Origin: Bradyrhizobium canariense
Lineage (GTDB): Bacteria; Pseudomonadota; Alphaproteobacteria; Rhizobiales; Xanthobacteraceae
Direction: 5' to 3'
Length of the DNA stretch: 39,061 bases
Assembly: GCF_019402665.1 (NCBI RefSeq)
Contig: NZ_VSST01000090.1
Location: forward strand, 1-39,061
Positions within the stretch are counted from its first letter, which is position 1, and the number at the start of each line of letters is the position of its first letter. Position numbers and translations under genes: made by a program. Positions 17,489 through 26,087 of this stretch are shown piece by piece. The notes beneath the pieces were generated by a model. That model saw nothing but the letters and a program-made list of their open reading frames with translations, made no database searches and was not told the DNA's origin.

Positions 17489-17800
17489 GATCTTCCTCCC
17501 CCACGCATGTGTGCTGCAGGCGGCCCGCGTGGACAGCCGATCCTGCTTGACGCTGAAGCGATAACCCCCGAGCCGGACGCGAATTCCTCGCGAATGCAGC
17601 GGTTCCCGTCCGCTCACAAGCTCGCGAAATCCCGGAGGCCCCCACCCCGCGCCGATGAGCCCCATGCTAGGGTTGCAAGCTGCGACAAGCCAACGCAAAT
17701 TGCAGGACTCGCGACTTTAGTCTAAGCGCGCCGATTTCCGCCGTCGTCCCAGGTCTTTGGCCCGGGCAGTTGTGCACATCCCCTCAGGAGACAGAGCTCT
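17489..17800. other. Divergent intergenic region, permease / ABC protein
   Basis: This 312-base spacer separates two divergent genes. A candidate minus-strand promoter (TTGGCT, 18 bases, TAGCAT, around 17667-17696) could drive the permease but is weak. The right end contains AGGAG at 17786-17790, the ribosome-binding site for the GTG start at 17801. No RNA gene or strong palindrome is visible. Confidence 0.45.
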
Positions 17801-19564
17801 GTGAAGAACATCAGCGCCACGCTCGCGATCGTCTGGCGAATCGCCGCCCCGTATTTCCGGTCGGAGGACAAATGGGCCGGCCGCGGCCTGCTCGCCGCGG
17901 TCATCGCAATGGAGCTGGCGCTGGTCGCGATCGACGTCCTGGTCAACCAATGGCAGAACCGGTTCTACAGCTCGCTGCAGGCAAGCGACTGGGATAGCTT
18001 CGTCAGGGAGATCTGGATCTTCATCGGCCTCGCCTCCGCCTTCATCGCGCTGGCGGTCTACAAGCTGTACCTGAACCAGTGGCTGCAGATCCGCTGGCGG
18101 CAATGGCTGACCCGGCACTATCTGGGCGAATGGCTGCAGGGCGCCACCCACTACCGCATGCAGCTCAAGGGCGATGCGGCCGACAACCCGGACCAGCGCA
18201 TCACCGAGGACGTCAAGAACTTCGTCGAGCAGACCCTGACCATCGGGCTCGGCCTGCTCTCGTCGATCGTGACGCTGTTCTCCTTCGTGATCATCCTCTG
18301 GGGGCTTTCCAACGCCGCGCCGTTGCACCTGTTCGGCGCCGACCTCATGATCCCCGGATATCTCTGCTGGGGCGCGTTGGTCTACGCGATCTTCGGCACG
18401 GCGCTGACGCACTGGATCGGTGCCCCGCTGGTCAATCTCAATTTCGAGCAGCAGCGCTTCGAGGCCGACTTCCGCTTCAACCTCGTCCGCGTCCGCGAGA
18501 ATTCCGAGCAGATCGCGCTGCTCAAGGGCGAAGGCGCCGAGCGCGGCCGCCTGCTGGATCGCTTCGGCTTCGTGATCGGCAATTGGTACGCCATTATGAG
18601 CCGTACCAAGCGCCTCACCGCGTTCACCGCGAGCTATCAGCAGGCCGCCGTGATCTTTCCCTACGTGCTGGTGGCGCCGGCCTTCTTCGCCAAGAAGATC
18701 CAGCTTGGCGACATGATGCAAACCGCTTCCGCCTTCTCGAGCGTACAGGGCGCATTGTCGTTCTTCGTCACGGCGTACCGATCGCTGGCGGAATGGCGCT
18801 CGATCGTCGCCCGCCTCGACGGCTTCGAGATGTCGGTCGATGCGGCCGCGCACCTGCCGCCGCACGAGCCTGCGATTGCCCTCAAGGCCGCCGGCGGCAA
18901 TCGCAATATCGCCCTCGAACAGCTCTGCGTGAACCTGCCGAGCGGCACGCCGCTGGTCGCCGCCGATGCCTTCTCCGTCCAGACGCCGGAGCGCGTGCTG
19001 GTGACCGGACCGTCCGGCTCCGGCAAGTCGACGCTGTTCCGGGCCATCGCCGGCATCTGGCCGTTCGGCACCGGCACCATCTTCGTCCCGGAAAAGGCGA
19101 AGCTGATGATGCTGCCCCAGCGCCCCTATTTCCCGGTCGGCGTGCTGCGCGACGCGGTGGTCTATCCGGCCGCGCCGGGCGCGTTCGAAACCTCACGCGT
19201 CAGGGATGCGCTGATCGCGGTCGGGTTGCCCGACCTCGCCGAGCGGCTTGAGGAGGAGGGTCATTGGAACCGGATGCTGTCGCTCGGCGAGCAGCAGCGG
19301 CTCGGGCTCGCCCGCGCGCTCCTGCATGCGCCGGACTATCTGTTTCTGGACGAGGCCACGGCCTCGCTGGACGAGCCGTCCGAGGCCCGCCTGTACCGGC
19401 TGCTGGCGGAGAAGCTGCCACAGGCCACCCTCGTCTCGATCGGCCACCGCTCGACGCTGGAAGCCTTCCATACCCGCAAGGTGACGATGGTGAAGCACGG
19501 CGCGATCCACGTCCTCGGTGACGGTGGTGTGCCGGTCGAGAAGGAGCCGAGCGCGGCGCGCTGA
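17801..19564 (+). CDS. BacA/SbmA-like ABC transporter, fused permease-ATPase
   Basis: This 587-residue half-transporter has an SbmA/BacA-type membrane domain (about 20-340, six hydrophobic segments) fused to an ABC ATPase. ATPase motifs are complete: Walker A TGPSGSGKST, signature LSLGEQQRLGLARALL, Walker B YLFLDEATASLD and the switch SIGHRS. It is expected to work as a homodimer in the inner membrane. Relatives include YddA, the mycobacterial Rv1819c and Bradyrhizobium BclA, which imports antimicrobial and nodule NCR peptides. Whether this is BclA or a paralogue cannot be decided here. Translation starts at a GTG with AGGAG upstream. Confidence 0.9.
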   Translation: MKNISATLAIVWRIAAPYFRSEDKWAGRGLLAAVIAMELALVAIDVLVNQWQNRFYSSLQASDWDSFVREIWIFIGLASAFIALAVYKLYLNQWLQIRWRQWLTRHYLGEWLQGATHYRMQLKGDAADNPDQRITEDVKNFVEQTLTIGLGLLSSIVTLFSFVIILWGLSNAAPLHLFGADLMIPGYLCWGALVYAIFGTALTHWIGAPLVNLNFEQQRFEADFRFNLVRVRENSEQIALLKGEGAERGRLLDRFGFVIGNWYAIMSRTKRLTAFTASYQQAAVIFPYVLVAPAFFAKKIQLGDMMQTASAFSSVQGALSFFVTAYRSLAEWRSIVARLDGFEMSVDAAAHLPPHEPAIALKAAGGNRNIALEQLCVNLPSGTPLVAADAFSVQTPERVLVTGPSGSGKSTLFRAIAGIWPFGTGTIFVPEKAKLMMLPQRPYFPVGVLRDAVVYPAAPGAFETSRVRDALIAVGLPDLAERLEEEGHWNRMLSLGEQQRLGLARALLHAPDYLFLDEATASLDEPSEARLYRLLAEKLPQATLVSIGHRSTLEAFHTRKVTMVKHGAIHVLGDGGVPVEKEPSAAR

Positions 19565-19607
19565 GACGGCTCGACCAAGCCCTGAGGCTATCGCCCTTCG
19601 TTGCGGC

Positions 19608-19722
19608 CATGCTTCGAGACGCCCGCCCTTGGCGGGCCCTCAGGATGAGGTCTGTCCTCGCGGTGAAAACCGTGCCCCCTCATGGTGAGGAGCCCGCCGG
19701 AAGGCGGACGTCTCGAACCATG
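19608..19722. repeat. Dispersed palindromic intergenic element, type D
   Basis: The left arm starts CATGCTTCGAGACGCCCGCC (19608) and the right arm (ending 19722) is its imperfect inverse, containing CGGACGTCTCGAACCATG. Inner arms with CTCAGGATGAGG and CCTCATGGTGAGG also pair. Such elements are, to my knowledge, abundant in Bradyrhizobium. It lies between convergent genes. Confidence 0.78.
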
Positions 19723-19752
19723 CAGGCCCTCAGCCTGCGCCCCAAAAGTCCC

Positions 19753-19785
19753 AAAGCAAAAGGGCGGCAGGTTGCCCTGCCGCCC
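19753..19785 (-). terminator. Terminator of the porin gene
   Basis: A 10-bp stem (GGGCGGCAGG at 19762-19771 with its complement at 19776-19785) and four-base loop is followed on the minus strand by TTTTGCTTT. It lies 26 bases past the stop at 19811. Confidence 0.85.
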
Positions 19786-19810
19786 TCATCAAGTCGCTTC
19801 GGGAAGAAGC

Positions 19811-20812
19811 TTACTTCAGGTTGCTCATCGCCGTCAGGTCGAACGACAGCTTGGCAATGCCGGCCGCGCCGCACCAGTTGGATCCAGCGCCGCCCGGATT
19901 GATCGCGGTGACGTTGGTGGTGCCGGTGGCGTTGAAGGCGCTGGTGAAGGCGTTGCAATCACCCTTGTTCAGGTCGGTGTCGGAGTAACGCAGGTCCAGC
20001 GTGAACACCTTGTAGGTGAAGCCGATGCCGATGTTCCAGGTGTTGTAGTCCTTGTAGGGGATACCGTTGGCGAAAACGGTGCCGACGCCGGTGCCGTAGA
20101 AGGCGTCCGAAGTTCCGAACCACTGCCGGCCGAACTCACCCGACACGTACATGCCCATGCCGGAGGGACCGAAGGCCGTGCTGGGCGCCGTGTATTTGGC
20201 GGTCAACGAAGCGTAGTTGCCCCAAGCACCCGAGTTCAGGAAGTTCGGCGAGTAGTACTCGGTCGCGCCGACCGTGAAGCTGTCGTTGATGGTGTAGTTC
20301 ACCTTGCCGTAGACTTCGACGAAGCTGACGTCCTTCTTCATGACGTTGCCGTCGGCGAGGAAGATCGTGGTCGTGCTGACGCCGCAGACGTTGCCGCCGG
20401 GAATGCCGCCGGTGAGCACGTTGTCGGCGCAGCTGCCGCCCGGATACAGGTAGCCCCAGACACCGATGTCGAACGCGAAGGCGCCGAAGGTCGGGCGGAT
20501 ACCGCCGTAGATGTCGACTTCAGCAGCGGCGCGATTGGCGAAGGAGATGCTCTCGGCGGACACGCCGACGTAGAGCTGGAGGTCCTTGTTGACGTTGTAG
20601 CGCGGCTCGAAATAGGCCGCGACCGACGCTTTGTGGTTCGACTGCGTGACGCCGCGGAAGATGTAGTCGCTCATGATGGCGCCGCCGAAGGCGATATCCC
20701 AGGGATCGAACGCAACCACCGGGGCCTTCTTAGCCTTCACCGCCATGTCTGCCGCGAAAGCCGAGCCCGTCACCATTGCCAGCGCCGTTGCCAACAAAGC
20801 CACTTTTTTCAT
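19811..20812 (-). CDS. TorF-family putative outer-membrane porin
   Basis: This 333-residue outer-membrane beta-barrel protein begins with a signal peptide (MKKVALLATALAM to SAFA, cleavage near residue 21). The FGGAIMSDYIFRGVTQSNHKAS opening and the repeated alternating aromatic strands match the TorF family (formerly TIGR02001). The chain ends with KLSFDLTAMSNLK rather than a terminal aromatic, which is slightly atypical for a barrel. An alternative in-frame ATG at 20824 adds four residues. Cysteines in SCADNVL and NVCGVST may form a loop disulfide. It probably passes small solutes; substrate unknown. Confidence 0.88.
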   Translation of the reverse strand: MKKVALLATALAMVTGSAFAADMAVKAKKAPVVAFDPWDIAFGGAIMSDYIFRGVTQSNHKASVAAYFEPRYNVNKDLQLYVGVSAESISFANRAAAEVDIYGGIRPTFGAFAFDIGVWGYLYPGGSCADNVLTGGIPGGNVCGVSTTTIFLADGNVMKKDVSFVEVYGKVNYTINDSFTVGATEYYSPNFLNSGAWGNYASLTAKYTAPSTAFGPSGMGMYVSGEFGRQWFGTSDAFYGTGVGTVFANGIPYKDYNTWNIGIGFTYKVFTLDLRYSDTDLNKGDCNAFTSAFNATGTTNVTAINPGGAGSNWCGAAGIAKLSFDLTAMSNLK

Positions 20813-21136
20813 TTCGATCCCCATCACCAGTTCTATGACCCCAGCCGGATCCCGGAAGCCCCCGGAACGCACGACCTGATTGCAAATTTCGTAACTGCGG
20901 CAATCTGGATGGAGTGGCGCAAACCGAGAAGCAAAAAACGCGGGCATCTGCCGACTTTTTGGGCGTTCTGACGATTCCACGGCAGGTTGTCAGCCTGTGT
21001 GTCTTCTCGAACACATTATTTGCAATCCAAAGTGCACTGGGAGGCCCGGGTTAGTACGGGCCCTGCGGTACCGTGCTGCCCGCGCCACGAATCAGGTTGC
21101 TTCCGGACAAGACCATCCTCCGCGCGCCGTCGCGCG
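20813..21136. other. Long spacer upstream of porin gene
   Basis: The porin promoter and leader must lie here on the minus strand. I see no gene: a + strand frame at 20987-21244 has no resemblance to known proteins and runs through a terminator. AT-rich words around 20880-21030 (for example ACATTATTTGCAA) could hold the promoter. A small RNA is possible but there is no supporting structure beyond the terminator at the right end. Confidence 0.45.
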
Positions 21137-21140
21137 ATGC

Positions 21141-21171
21141 AAAAAGGCCGCAGCATCACCGCTGCGGCCTT
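21141..21171 (-). terminator. Terminator of the histone-H1-like gene
   Basis: An 11-bp stem (core GGCCGCAGC at 21146-21154 with GCTGCGGCC at 21161-21169) and six-base loop is followed on the minus strand by a run of T. It is 70 bases beyond the stop at 21241. Confidence 0.85.
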
Positions 21172-21240
21172 CCTGTTGTCGATCATGGTCGTCGGATTGG
21201 ACCCAGCCCTTTGGCCTAACCTTGGGCCTGAACCTTGGGC

Positions 21241-21600
21241 CTAACCTTGTCCTTCGGCCGGCGTCGAGTCCGCAGAAGACGAAGGCATCGCCCAGCTTGT
21301 CTCGGCGGCGGGCTCAGGAGCCGGAGCTGCCGGCGTTGACGGCTTCGGCGCGGGAGCTGCCTTCGCCTTCTTCGGCGCCGCTTTCTTCGCAGCCTTCTTG
21401 GCGGCCTTCTTGGGCGCGGCCTGCTTAGCGGCCTTCTTGGCCGCCTTCTTCGGCGCGGCCTTCTTCGCAGATTTCTTTGTAGCCTTCGTGGCAGACTTCT
21501 TCGCAGACTTCTTGGCTGCCTTCTTTGCGGTCTTCTTCGCCGCTACTGCCTTCTTGGCCTTTTTGGCCTTCTTGCTTTTTTTCTTCTTCGCTTTCGCCAT
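21241..21600 (-). CDS. Histone H1-like Lys/Ala-rich DNA-binding protein
   Basis: This 119-residue, strongly basic protein is made almost entirely of Lys and Ala in degenerate KKAAPKKAAKKAAK-type repeats from residue 1 to about 85. A Pro/Ala linker and a short acidic-polar tail ending TPAEGQG follow. This is the composition of bacterial histone H1-like proteins (Hc1/AlgP/PhaF C-terminal type), which bind DNA non-specifically. The ATG at 21600 has AGGAGG immediately upstream. It lies on the same strand as glcDEF, 100 bases after glcF, and ends in its own terminator. Repeat number probably varies among strains. Confidence 0.82.
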   Translation of the reverse strand: MAKAKKKKSKKAKKAKKAVAAKKTAKKAAKKSAKKSATKATKKSAKKAAPKKAAKKAAKQAAPKKAAKKAAKKAAPKKAKAAPAPKPSTPAAPAPEPAAETSWAMPSSSADSTPAEGQG

Positions 21601-21662
21601 CGTGGTCCTCCTGTTGCCGCCGAACAATGGTCGATCGGGTGTCTTCAGCCGTCACCTCCGGA

Positions 21663-21707
21663 CGAAAGCTCAGCCCTCGAAAGCTCGGTCTTCGAAAGCT
21701 CAGTCTT
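21663..21707. repeat. Three-copy 15-bp tandem repeat at the end of glcF
   Basis: Copies at 21663-21677, 21678-21692 and 21693-21707 share CGAAAGCTC and differ at one to three positions. The glcF stop codon (21700-21702) falls inside the last copy, so the array is mainly in the 3' untranslated part. The period is a multiple of three, so changes in copy number would not frameshift anything. Confidence 0.85.
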
Positions 21708-23022
21708 GCGCGTTCAATGCCGGCCGCGACCCGCCCGTAGCCCAATCGAGAAGCTCAATCGTGTGTACGACCGGAACTGACGTGCCACTGGCAATCTGCA
21801 CCATGCAGCCGATATTGCCTGTGGCAATCATGTCCGGCTTGACGCTCGCGATGTTGGCGACCTTGCGATCACGCAACCGGCCCGCAAGCTCGGGCTGGAG
21901 AATGTTGTAAGTCCCCGCCGAACCGCAACACAAATGGCTCTCGGGCACATCTTTCACCACGAATCCGTTATTGGAAAGCAATTCTTTCGGAAGGCCCGTG
22001 ATTTTCTGCCCGTGCTGCAACGAACACGCAGAGTGATAGGCGACGACGATGTTGTCCTGTCGCGCCGTGGCCGACAGTCCAAGGCCGGCGACATATTCAG
22101 TGATGTCCTTGGCGAGCGCAGAGACCTTCGCCGCATCGGCGGCGAACGCAGCGTCCTCGCGCAGAAGGTAGCCGTAGTCCTTGATCACGGTGCCGCAGCC
22201 GGACGCGGTCACCAGGATGGCGTCGAGCCCCTCGCCGGCCGCTTCCGCGCGCCACGCCGCGACATTGGCGCGAGCCCGCGCCAATGCGTCCTGGTCGTTG
22301 CCGAGGTGATGGGTCAGCGCGCCGCAGCACTGCTCGTCCCTGACCAGGACGACCTCGATGCCGTGGCGCGTGAGGAGACTGATGGCAGCCTGGTTGATGC
22401 GCGGCGCCAGCACCTGCTGGGCACAGCCCTGGAGCAGCGCGACCCGGCCGCGCTTCTTGCCGAGAGCCGCGAACACACTGCCGGCGGCGGGCCCCGGCGG
22501 CGGCAGCCGGCTCGGCGCCAGCGCCAACATCGCCTTCAGGCGCAGGATCAGGCCGGGCGTCGCCGACGGCCGGGGCGTCGGCAGGAACGCGGCCAGCGGG
22601 CGGGCCAGCCGCGCCAGCACCATGCTGGCGCGGAAACGCTGCGGGTCCGGCAGGACGAAGGCCAGCACCCGGCGCAGCAGCCGCTCGGCCAGCGGCCGGT
22701 CGTAACGCTGCTCGATCCTGACCCGGGCCTGATCGACCAGATGCATGTAATTCACCCCCGAGGGGCAGGTCGTCATGCAGGCCAGGCACGACAGGCAGCG
22801 GTCGACATGTTTGACCACTTCGGCGGTCGGCGTCTGGTCCTTCTCCAGCATCTCCTTGATCAGATAGATGCGGCCGCGCGGGCTATCGAGCTCGTCGCCA
22901 AGCAGCACATAGGTCGGGCAGGTTGCGGTGCAGAAGCCGCAATGGACGCAGGCGCGCAGGATCTTGTCGGCTTCCGCGATGTCGGGATCGGCGAGCTGCG
23001 CGAGTGAGAATTCGGTCTTCAT
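21700..23022 (-). CDS. glcF: Glycolate oxidase iron-sulfur subunit GlcF
   Basis: This 440-residue subunit passes electrons from the flavin subunits of glycolate oxidase to the respiratory chain. Two ferredoxin-type 4Fe-4S motifs are complete: Cys25, 28, 31, 35 and Cys76, 79, 82, 86. Two CCG (heterodisulfide-reductase type) motifs follow in EQCCGALTHH and HLCCGSAGTYN. The start at 23022 overlaps the glcE stop by four bases (ATGA). Longer upstream frames only read through glcE. Length and motif order match GlcF. Confidence 0.96.
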   Translation of the reverse strand: MKTEFSLAQLADPDIAEADKILRACVHCGFCTATCPTYVLLGDELDSPRGRIYLIKEMLEKDQTPTAEVVKHVDRCLSCLACMTTCPSGVNYMHLVDQARVRIEQRYDRPLAERLLRRVLAFVLPDPQRFRASMVLARLARPLAAFLPTPRPSATPGLILRLKAMLALAPSRLPPPGPAAGSVFAALGKKRGRVALLQGCAQQVLAPRINQAAISLLTRHGIEVVLVRDEQCCGALTHHLGNDQDALARARANVAAWRAEAAGEGLDAILVTASGCGTVIKDYGYLLREDAAFAADAAKVSALAKDITEYVAGLGLSATARQDNIVVAYHSACSLQHGQKITGLPKELLSNNGFVVKDVPESHLCCGSAGTYNILQPELAGRLRDRKVANIASVKPDMIATGNIGCMVQIASGTSVPVVHTIELLDWATGGSRPALNAQD

Positions 23023-24257
23023 GCCGCAACGCCCCGCGACAGCCGGCCCCGGTTGAGGATGGTCTTCGGATCGAAACTGGCGCGGACCCGCTCGCTCAAC
23101 GCGGCAAGGCCAGGGGCTTGCGGGTGGAATACATCGACCGTGCGCCTGATGTCCTCGGCCGCCCGGATCAGCGTGGCGTGCCCGCCGGCCGCATTCGTAC
23201 GTTCGCGCACGGCCGCGGCATGCGCGTCCGGCTTCGGTGGCAACGCCGCCCAGATCAGTCCACCACCCCAATCGTAGATCAATTCGCCGCCGGTCTCGCG
23301 CGCCAGCAGCGTCCCGAGCGCCGCGCCCGACGCCGGCGGACAGACGATCCGCCAGACCGGCCACGCCCCCAGCGCGCCGTCAGCCGCGAACGGCAGGACG
23401 TCGCGGATCGTGGTCCACAGCGCCGCTGACACCGTGTCCTCGACGAGAGTTGCGGTTCCGAACGGCGCCAGCAATTCGCGCAGCGAGCCGGCACGGTGAG
23501 CGGCCGAGGCGGTAATGCCCTCGAGCCGCAGCACGGTCAGCGCCTCGCTTTGGCCTGCGATATCGCCGAGACCTTCGATCTTGGTCCGGAACGCCGATGT
23601 CGGCAGATGCGCGGCCCCGGAGACGTCGAAGGGCGAGCCGAGCGCCGCCGTCATCGCCTTGTTCGCGGCGGCATCGTCGAGCCCGCGCAGGAACAGCGTC
23701 CGCTCCGCCTCCGGCTTCGGCATCACCTTCAGCGTGACCTCGGTCATGATCGACAGCGTGCCCCAGGAACCCGCGAGAAGCTTACAGAGGTCGTAGCCAG
23801 TGACGTTCTTCACCACCTTGCCGCCGGTCTTGAAGCTGTCGCCGAAACCGGAGACAGCCTGCGCCCCAAGCAGATGGTCGCGCGCCCCGCCCGCCTTGAT
23901 CCGGCGCGGACCGGCCAGGCCAGCCGCGATCATGCCGCCGATGGTGCCGAGCGCGGGCGTGCCGAGCAGCGGCGCGGTGTTCATCGGCTCGAAGGCGAAT
24001 TGCTGGTTCTTGGCATCGATCAGCGACAGCACGTCGGCCAGCGGCGCCCCGGCCTGGAGCGTGACAATGAGTTCGTTGGGCTCATAGGCGGTGATGGCAT
24101 TCAGCGCGGAGACGTCGAGCACGGCGTTGGTCGCCATCGCATGACCGATGGCACGCTTGGAGCCATGGCCGATGATCTCGAGCGGCTGCTCATTGGCAAT
24201 CGCCGCGCGCACCACCTCTTCGACGTCTTTGGCGTCTCGTACCTTGAGCGTATCCAC
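23019..24257 (-). CDS. glcE: Glycolate oxidase FAD-binding subunit GlcE
   Basis: The 412-residue partner of GlcD has the PCMH-type FAD fold. Signs are IGHGSKRAIG near residue 29, the GTIGGMIAAGLAGPRR stretch and GARDHLLGAQAVSG. The C-terminal domain ends FDPKTILNRGRL, typical of this family. It lies 63 bases after glcD and overlaps glcF by four bases, so the three are one operon. Without GlcD it would not be assigned an independent enzyme activity. Confidence 0.95.
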   Translation of the reverse strand: MDTLKVRDAKDVEEVVRAAIANEQPLEIIGHGSKRAIGHAMATNAVLDVSALNAITAYEPNELIVTLQAGAPLADVLSLIDAKNQQFAFEPMNTAPLLGTPALGTIGGMIAAGLAGPRRIKAGGARDHLLGAQAVSGFGDSFKTGGKVVKNVTGYDLCKLLAGSWGTLSIMTEVTLKVMPKPEAERTLFLRGLDDAAANKAMTAALGSPFDVSGAAHLPTSAFRTKIEGLGDIAGQSEALTVLRLEGITASAAHRAGSLRELLAPFGTATLVEDTVSAALWTTIRDVLPFAADGALGAWPVWRIVCPPASGAALGTLLARETGGELIYDWGGGLIWAALPPKPDAHAAAVRERTNAAGGHATLIRAAEDIRRTVDVFHPQAPGLAALSERVRASFDPKTILNRGRLSRGVAA

Positions 24258-24320
24258 GCCTGTAGCGGGTACCGAAGTTTGCAGCGAAAATCAAATTTGG
24301 CGCGTTGCAGCGAGGCGGCT

Positions 24321-25814
24321 CTAGAACCGCGGAATGTCGGGAAACGCCAGCTTGCCGGCATGGACGTGCATGCGACCGAGCTCGGCGCAGCGGTGCAGGG
24401 TCGGAAACACCTTTCCGGGATTGAGCAGGCCCTGCGCGTCGAAGGCGCATTTCAGGCGCTGCTGCTGGTTGAGGTCGATCTCGCTGAACATCTCCGGCAT
24501 CAGATCGCGCTTCTCGATGCCGACGCCGTGCTCGCCGGTGAGCACGCCGCCGAACTCGACGCAGGCGCGCAAGATGTCGGCGCCGAAGGCTTCGGCGCGC
24601 TCGATCTCGCCGGGCTTGTTGGCGTCATAGAGGATCAGCGGATGCAGATTGCCGTCGCCGGCATGGAACACGTTGGCGCAACCGAGCTGGTATTTTTCGG
24701 ATAGCTCGCGGATGCGCGCCAGCGCCTTCGGCAGCGCACCGCGTGGGATGGTGCCGTCCATGCAGAGATAGTCCGGCGAGATGCGGCCGACGGCGGGGAA
24801 CGCGGCTTTCCGGCCGGCCCAAAACAGATTGCGCTCGGCCTCCGAGGTCGAGATCTGGCAGGTGGTCGAGCCGCAAGCGTTCGCAATCGTCTCGACCCGC
24901 GTGATCAGCTCATCGACCTCGATCTTGGGACCGTCGAGCTCGATGATGAGGAGGGCCTCGACATCGAGCGGATAGCCGGCATGGACGAAGGCTTCCGCGG
25001 CGTGGATCGCAGGCTTGTCCATCATCTCCATGCCGCCTGGAATGATGCCGGCGCCGATGATGCGCGCCACGCATTCGCCGGCCGCCTCGACTTGCGCGAA
25101 TCCGACCATCAGCGCACGCGCCGTCTCCGGCTTTTGCAGGATGCGCACCGTGATCTCGGTGATGACACCGAGCAGGCCTTCCGAGCCGGTGATGACGCCC
25201 ATGAGGTCGTAGCCGGAGTTCTCCGCCGATTTGCCGCCGATGCGCAGGATCTCGCCGCTCATCAGCACGATCTCGCAGCCGAGCACGTTGTTGGTGGTCA
25301 TGCCGTATTTCAGGCAGTGCACGCCGCCGGAATTCTCCGCAACATTGCCGCCGATCGAGCAGGCGATCTGCGAGGACGGATCCGGCGCGTAGTAGAACCC
25401 GGCATGGGCGACGGCCTGGCTGATCGCGAGGTTGGTGACGCCGGGTTCGGTGACGACGGCGCGGTTGTCGAAATCGATCTCGCGGATGCGCTTGAACTTG
25501 CCGAGGCCCAGGAGCACGCCGTCTTCCAGCGGCAGCGCGCCGCCGGAGAGCGAGGTGCCCGAGCCGCGCGGCACCACCTTGATGCCTTGTCCGGCACAAT
25601 ATTTCAGGACGAGCGAAACCTGCTCGGTCGTGTCGGGCAGCACCACGACCATCGGCGGCTGCCGATAGGCCGTCAATCCGTCGGATTCATAGGCCCGCAT
25701 CTCGGCAGGCGTATCGATCACGCCTTCGCCTGGGACGATTGCGCGCAATGCAGCCACGATCTCGGCGCGGCGCGCGAGCACGGCCTGGTCGCTCGCAGGC
25801 ATCATGATGGCCAT
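24321..25814 (-). CDS. glcD: Glycolate oxidase FAD subunit GlcD
   Basis: GlcD oxidises glycolate (and often D-lactate) to glyoxylate using FAD. The 497-residue protein shows the FAD-binding stretch VVPRGSGTSLSGGALPLEDG, NSGGVHCLKYGMTTNNVLG, and the C-terminal GEHGVGIEKRDLM and LNPGKVFP motifs of the FAD-linked oxidase family. The ATG at 25814 has AAGGAA eight bases upstream; a longer frame to 26033 is rejected. First gene of glcDEF; neither glcG, glcB nor a GlcC regulator is adjacent. The divergent cytochrome c gene shares the promoter region. Confidence 0.96.
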   Translation of the reverse strand: MAIMMPASDQAVLARRAEIVAALRAIVPGEGVIDTPAEMRAYESDGLTAYRQPPMVVVLPDTTEQVSLVLKYCAGQGIKVVPRGSGTSLSGGALPLEDGVLLGLGKFKRIREIDFDNRAVVTEPGVTNLAISQAVAHAGFYYAPDPSSQIACSIGGNVAENSGGVHCLKYGMTTNNVLGCEIVLMSGEILRIGGKSAENSGYDLMGVITGSEGLLGVITEITVRILQKPETARALMVGFAQVEAAGECVARIIGAGIIPGGMEMMDKPAIHAAEAFVHAGYPLDVEALLIIELDGPKIEVDELITRVETIANACGSTTCQISTSEAERNLFWAGRKAAFPAVGRISPDYLCMDGTIPRGALPKALARIRELSEKYQLGCANVFHAGDGNLHPLILYDANKPGEIERAEAFGADILRACVEFGGVLTGEHGVGIEKRDLMPEMFSEIDLNQQQRLKCAFDAQGLLNPGKVFPTLHRCAELGRMHVHAGKLAFPDIPRF

Positions 25815-26087
25815 AACATTTCCTTCATGGCTTATCCTTCCGGCTGAGGCCGCACGATCGAATTGTCGCGGCAAATCAACCACGTCCGCGGTGGTTTGGG
25901 TAGGCCATCCGAAAGTCGGATCGACGATCTTGCGCGAGTTCGCTCTGGGACAAGTAGGAAATCGTGAAACCTGCCATGGTTTGGCGGCTTGTCCAATCCG
26001 GACAGGCCTGCCAAAACCGGCAGGTCCGACCATTGCCGATCAGGCATGCAACTGACCAGACCCCAGGGAAGAGACGAAGAGCACCCG

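Noticed and set aside
20987..21244. Possible 85-residue + strand gene upstream of the H1-like stop
   Set aside because: Runs through a clear minus-strand terminator and has no recognisable features.
21663..21707. Short tandem repeat considered as a CRISPR remnant
   Set aside because: Units are 15 bases and contiguous with no spacers, and no cas genes are present.
26008..26025. CCTGCC-N6-GGCAGG dyad upstream of the cytochrome c gene considered as an operator
   Set aside because: Only a 6-bp GC arm, expected by chance in such GC-rich DNA; no supporting promoter placement.
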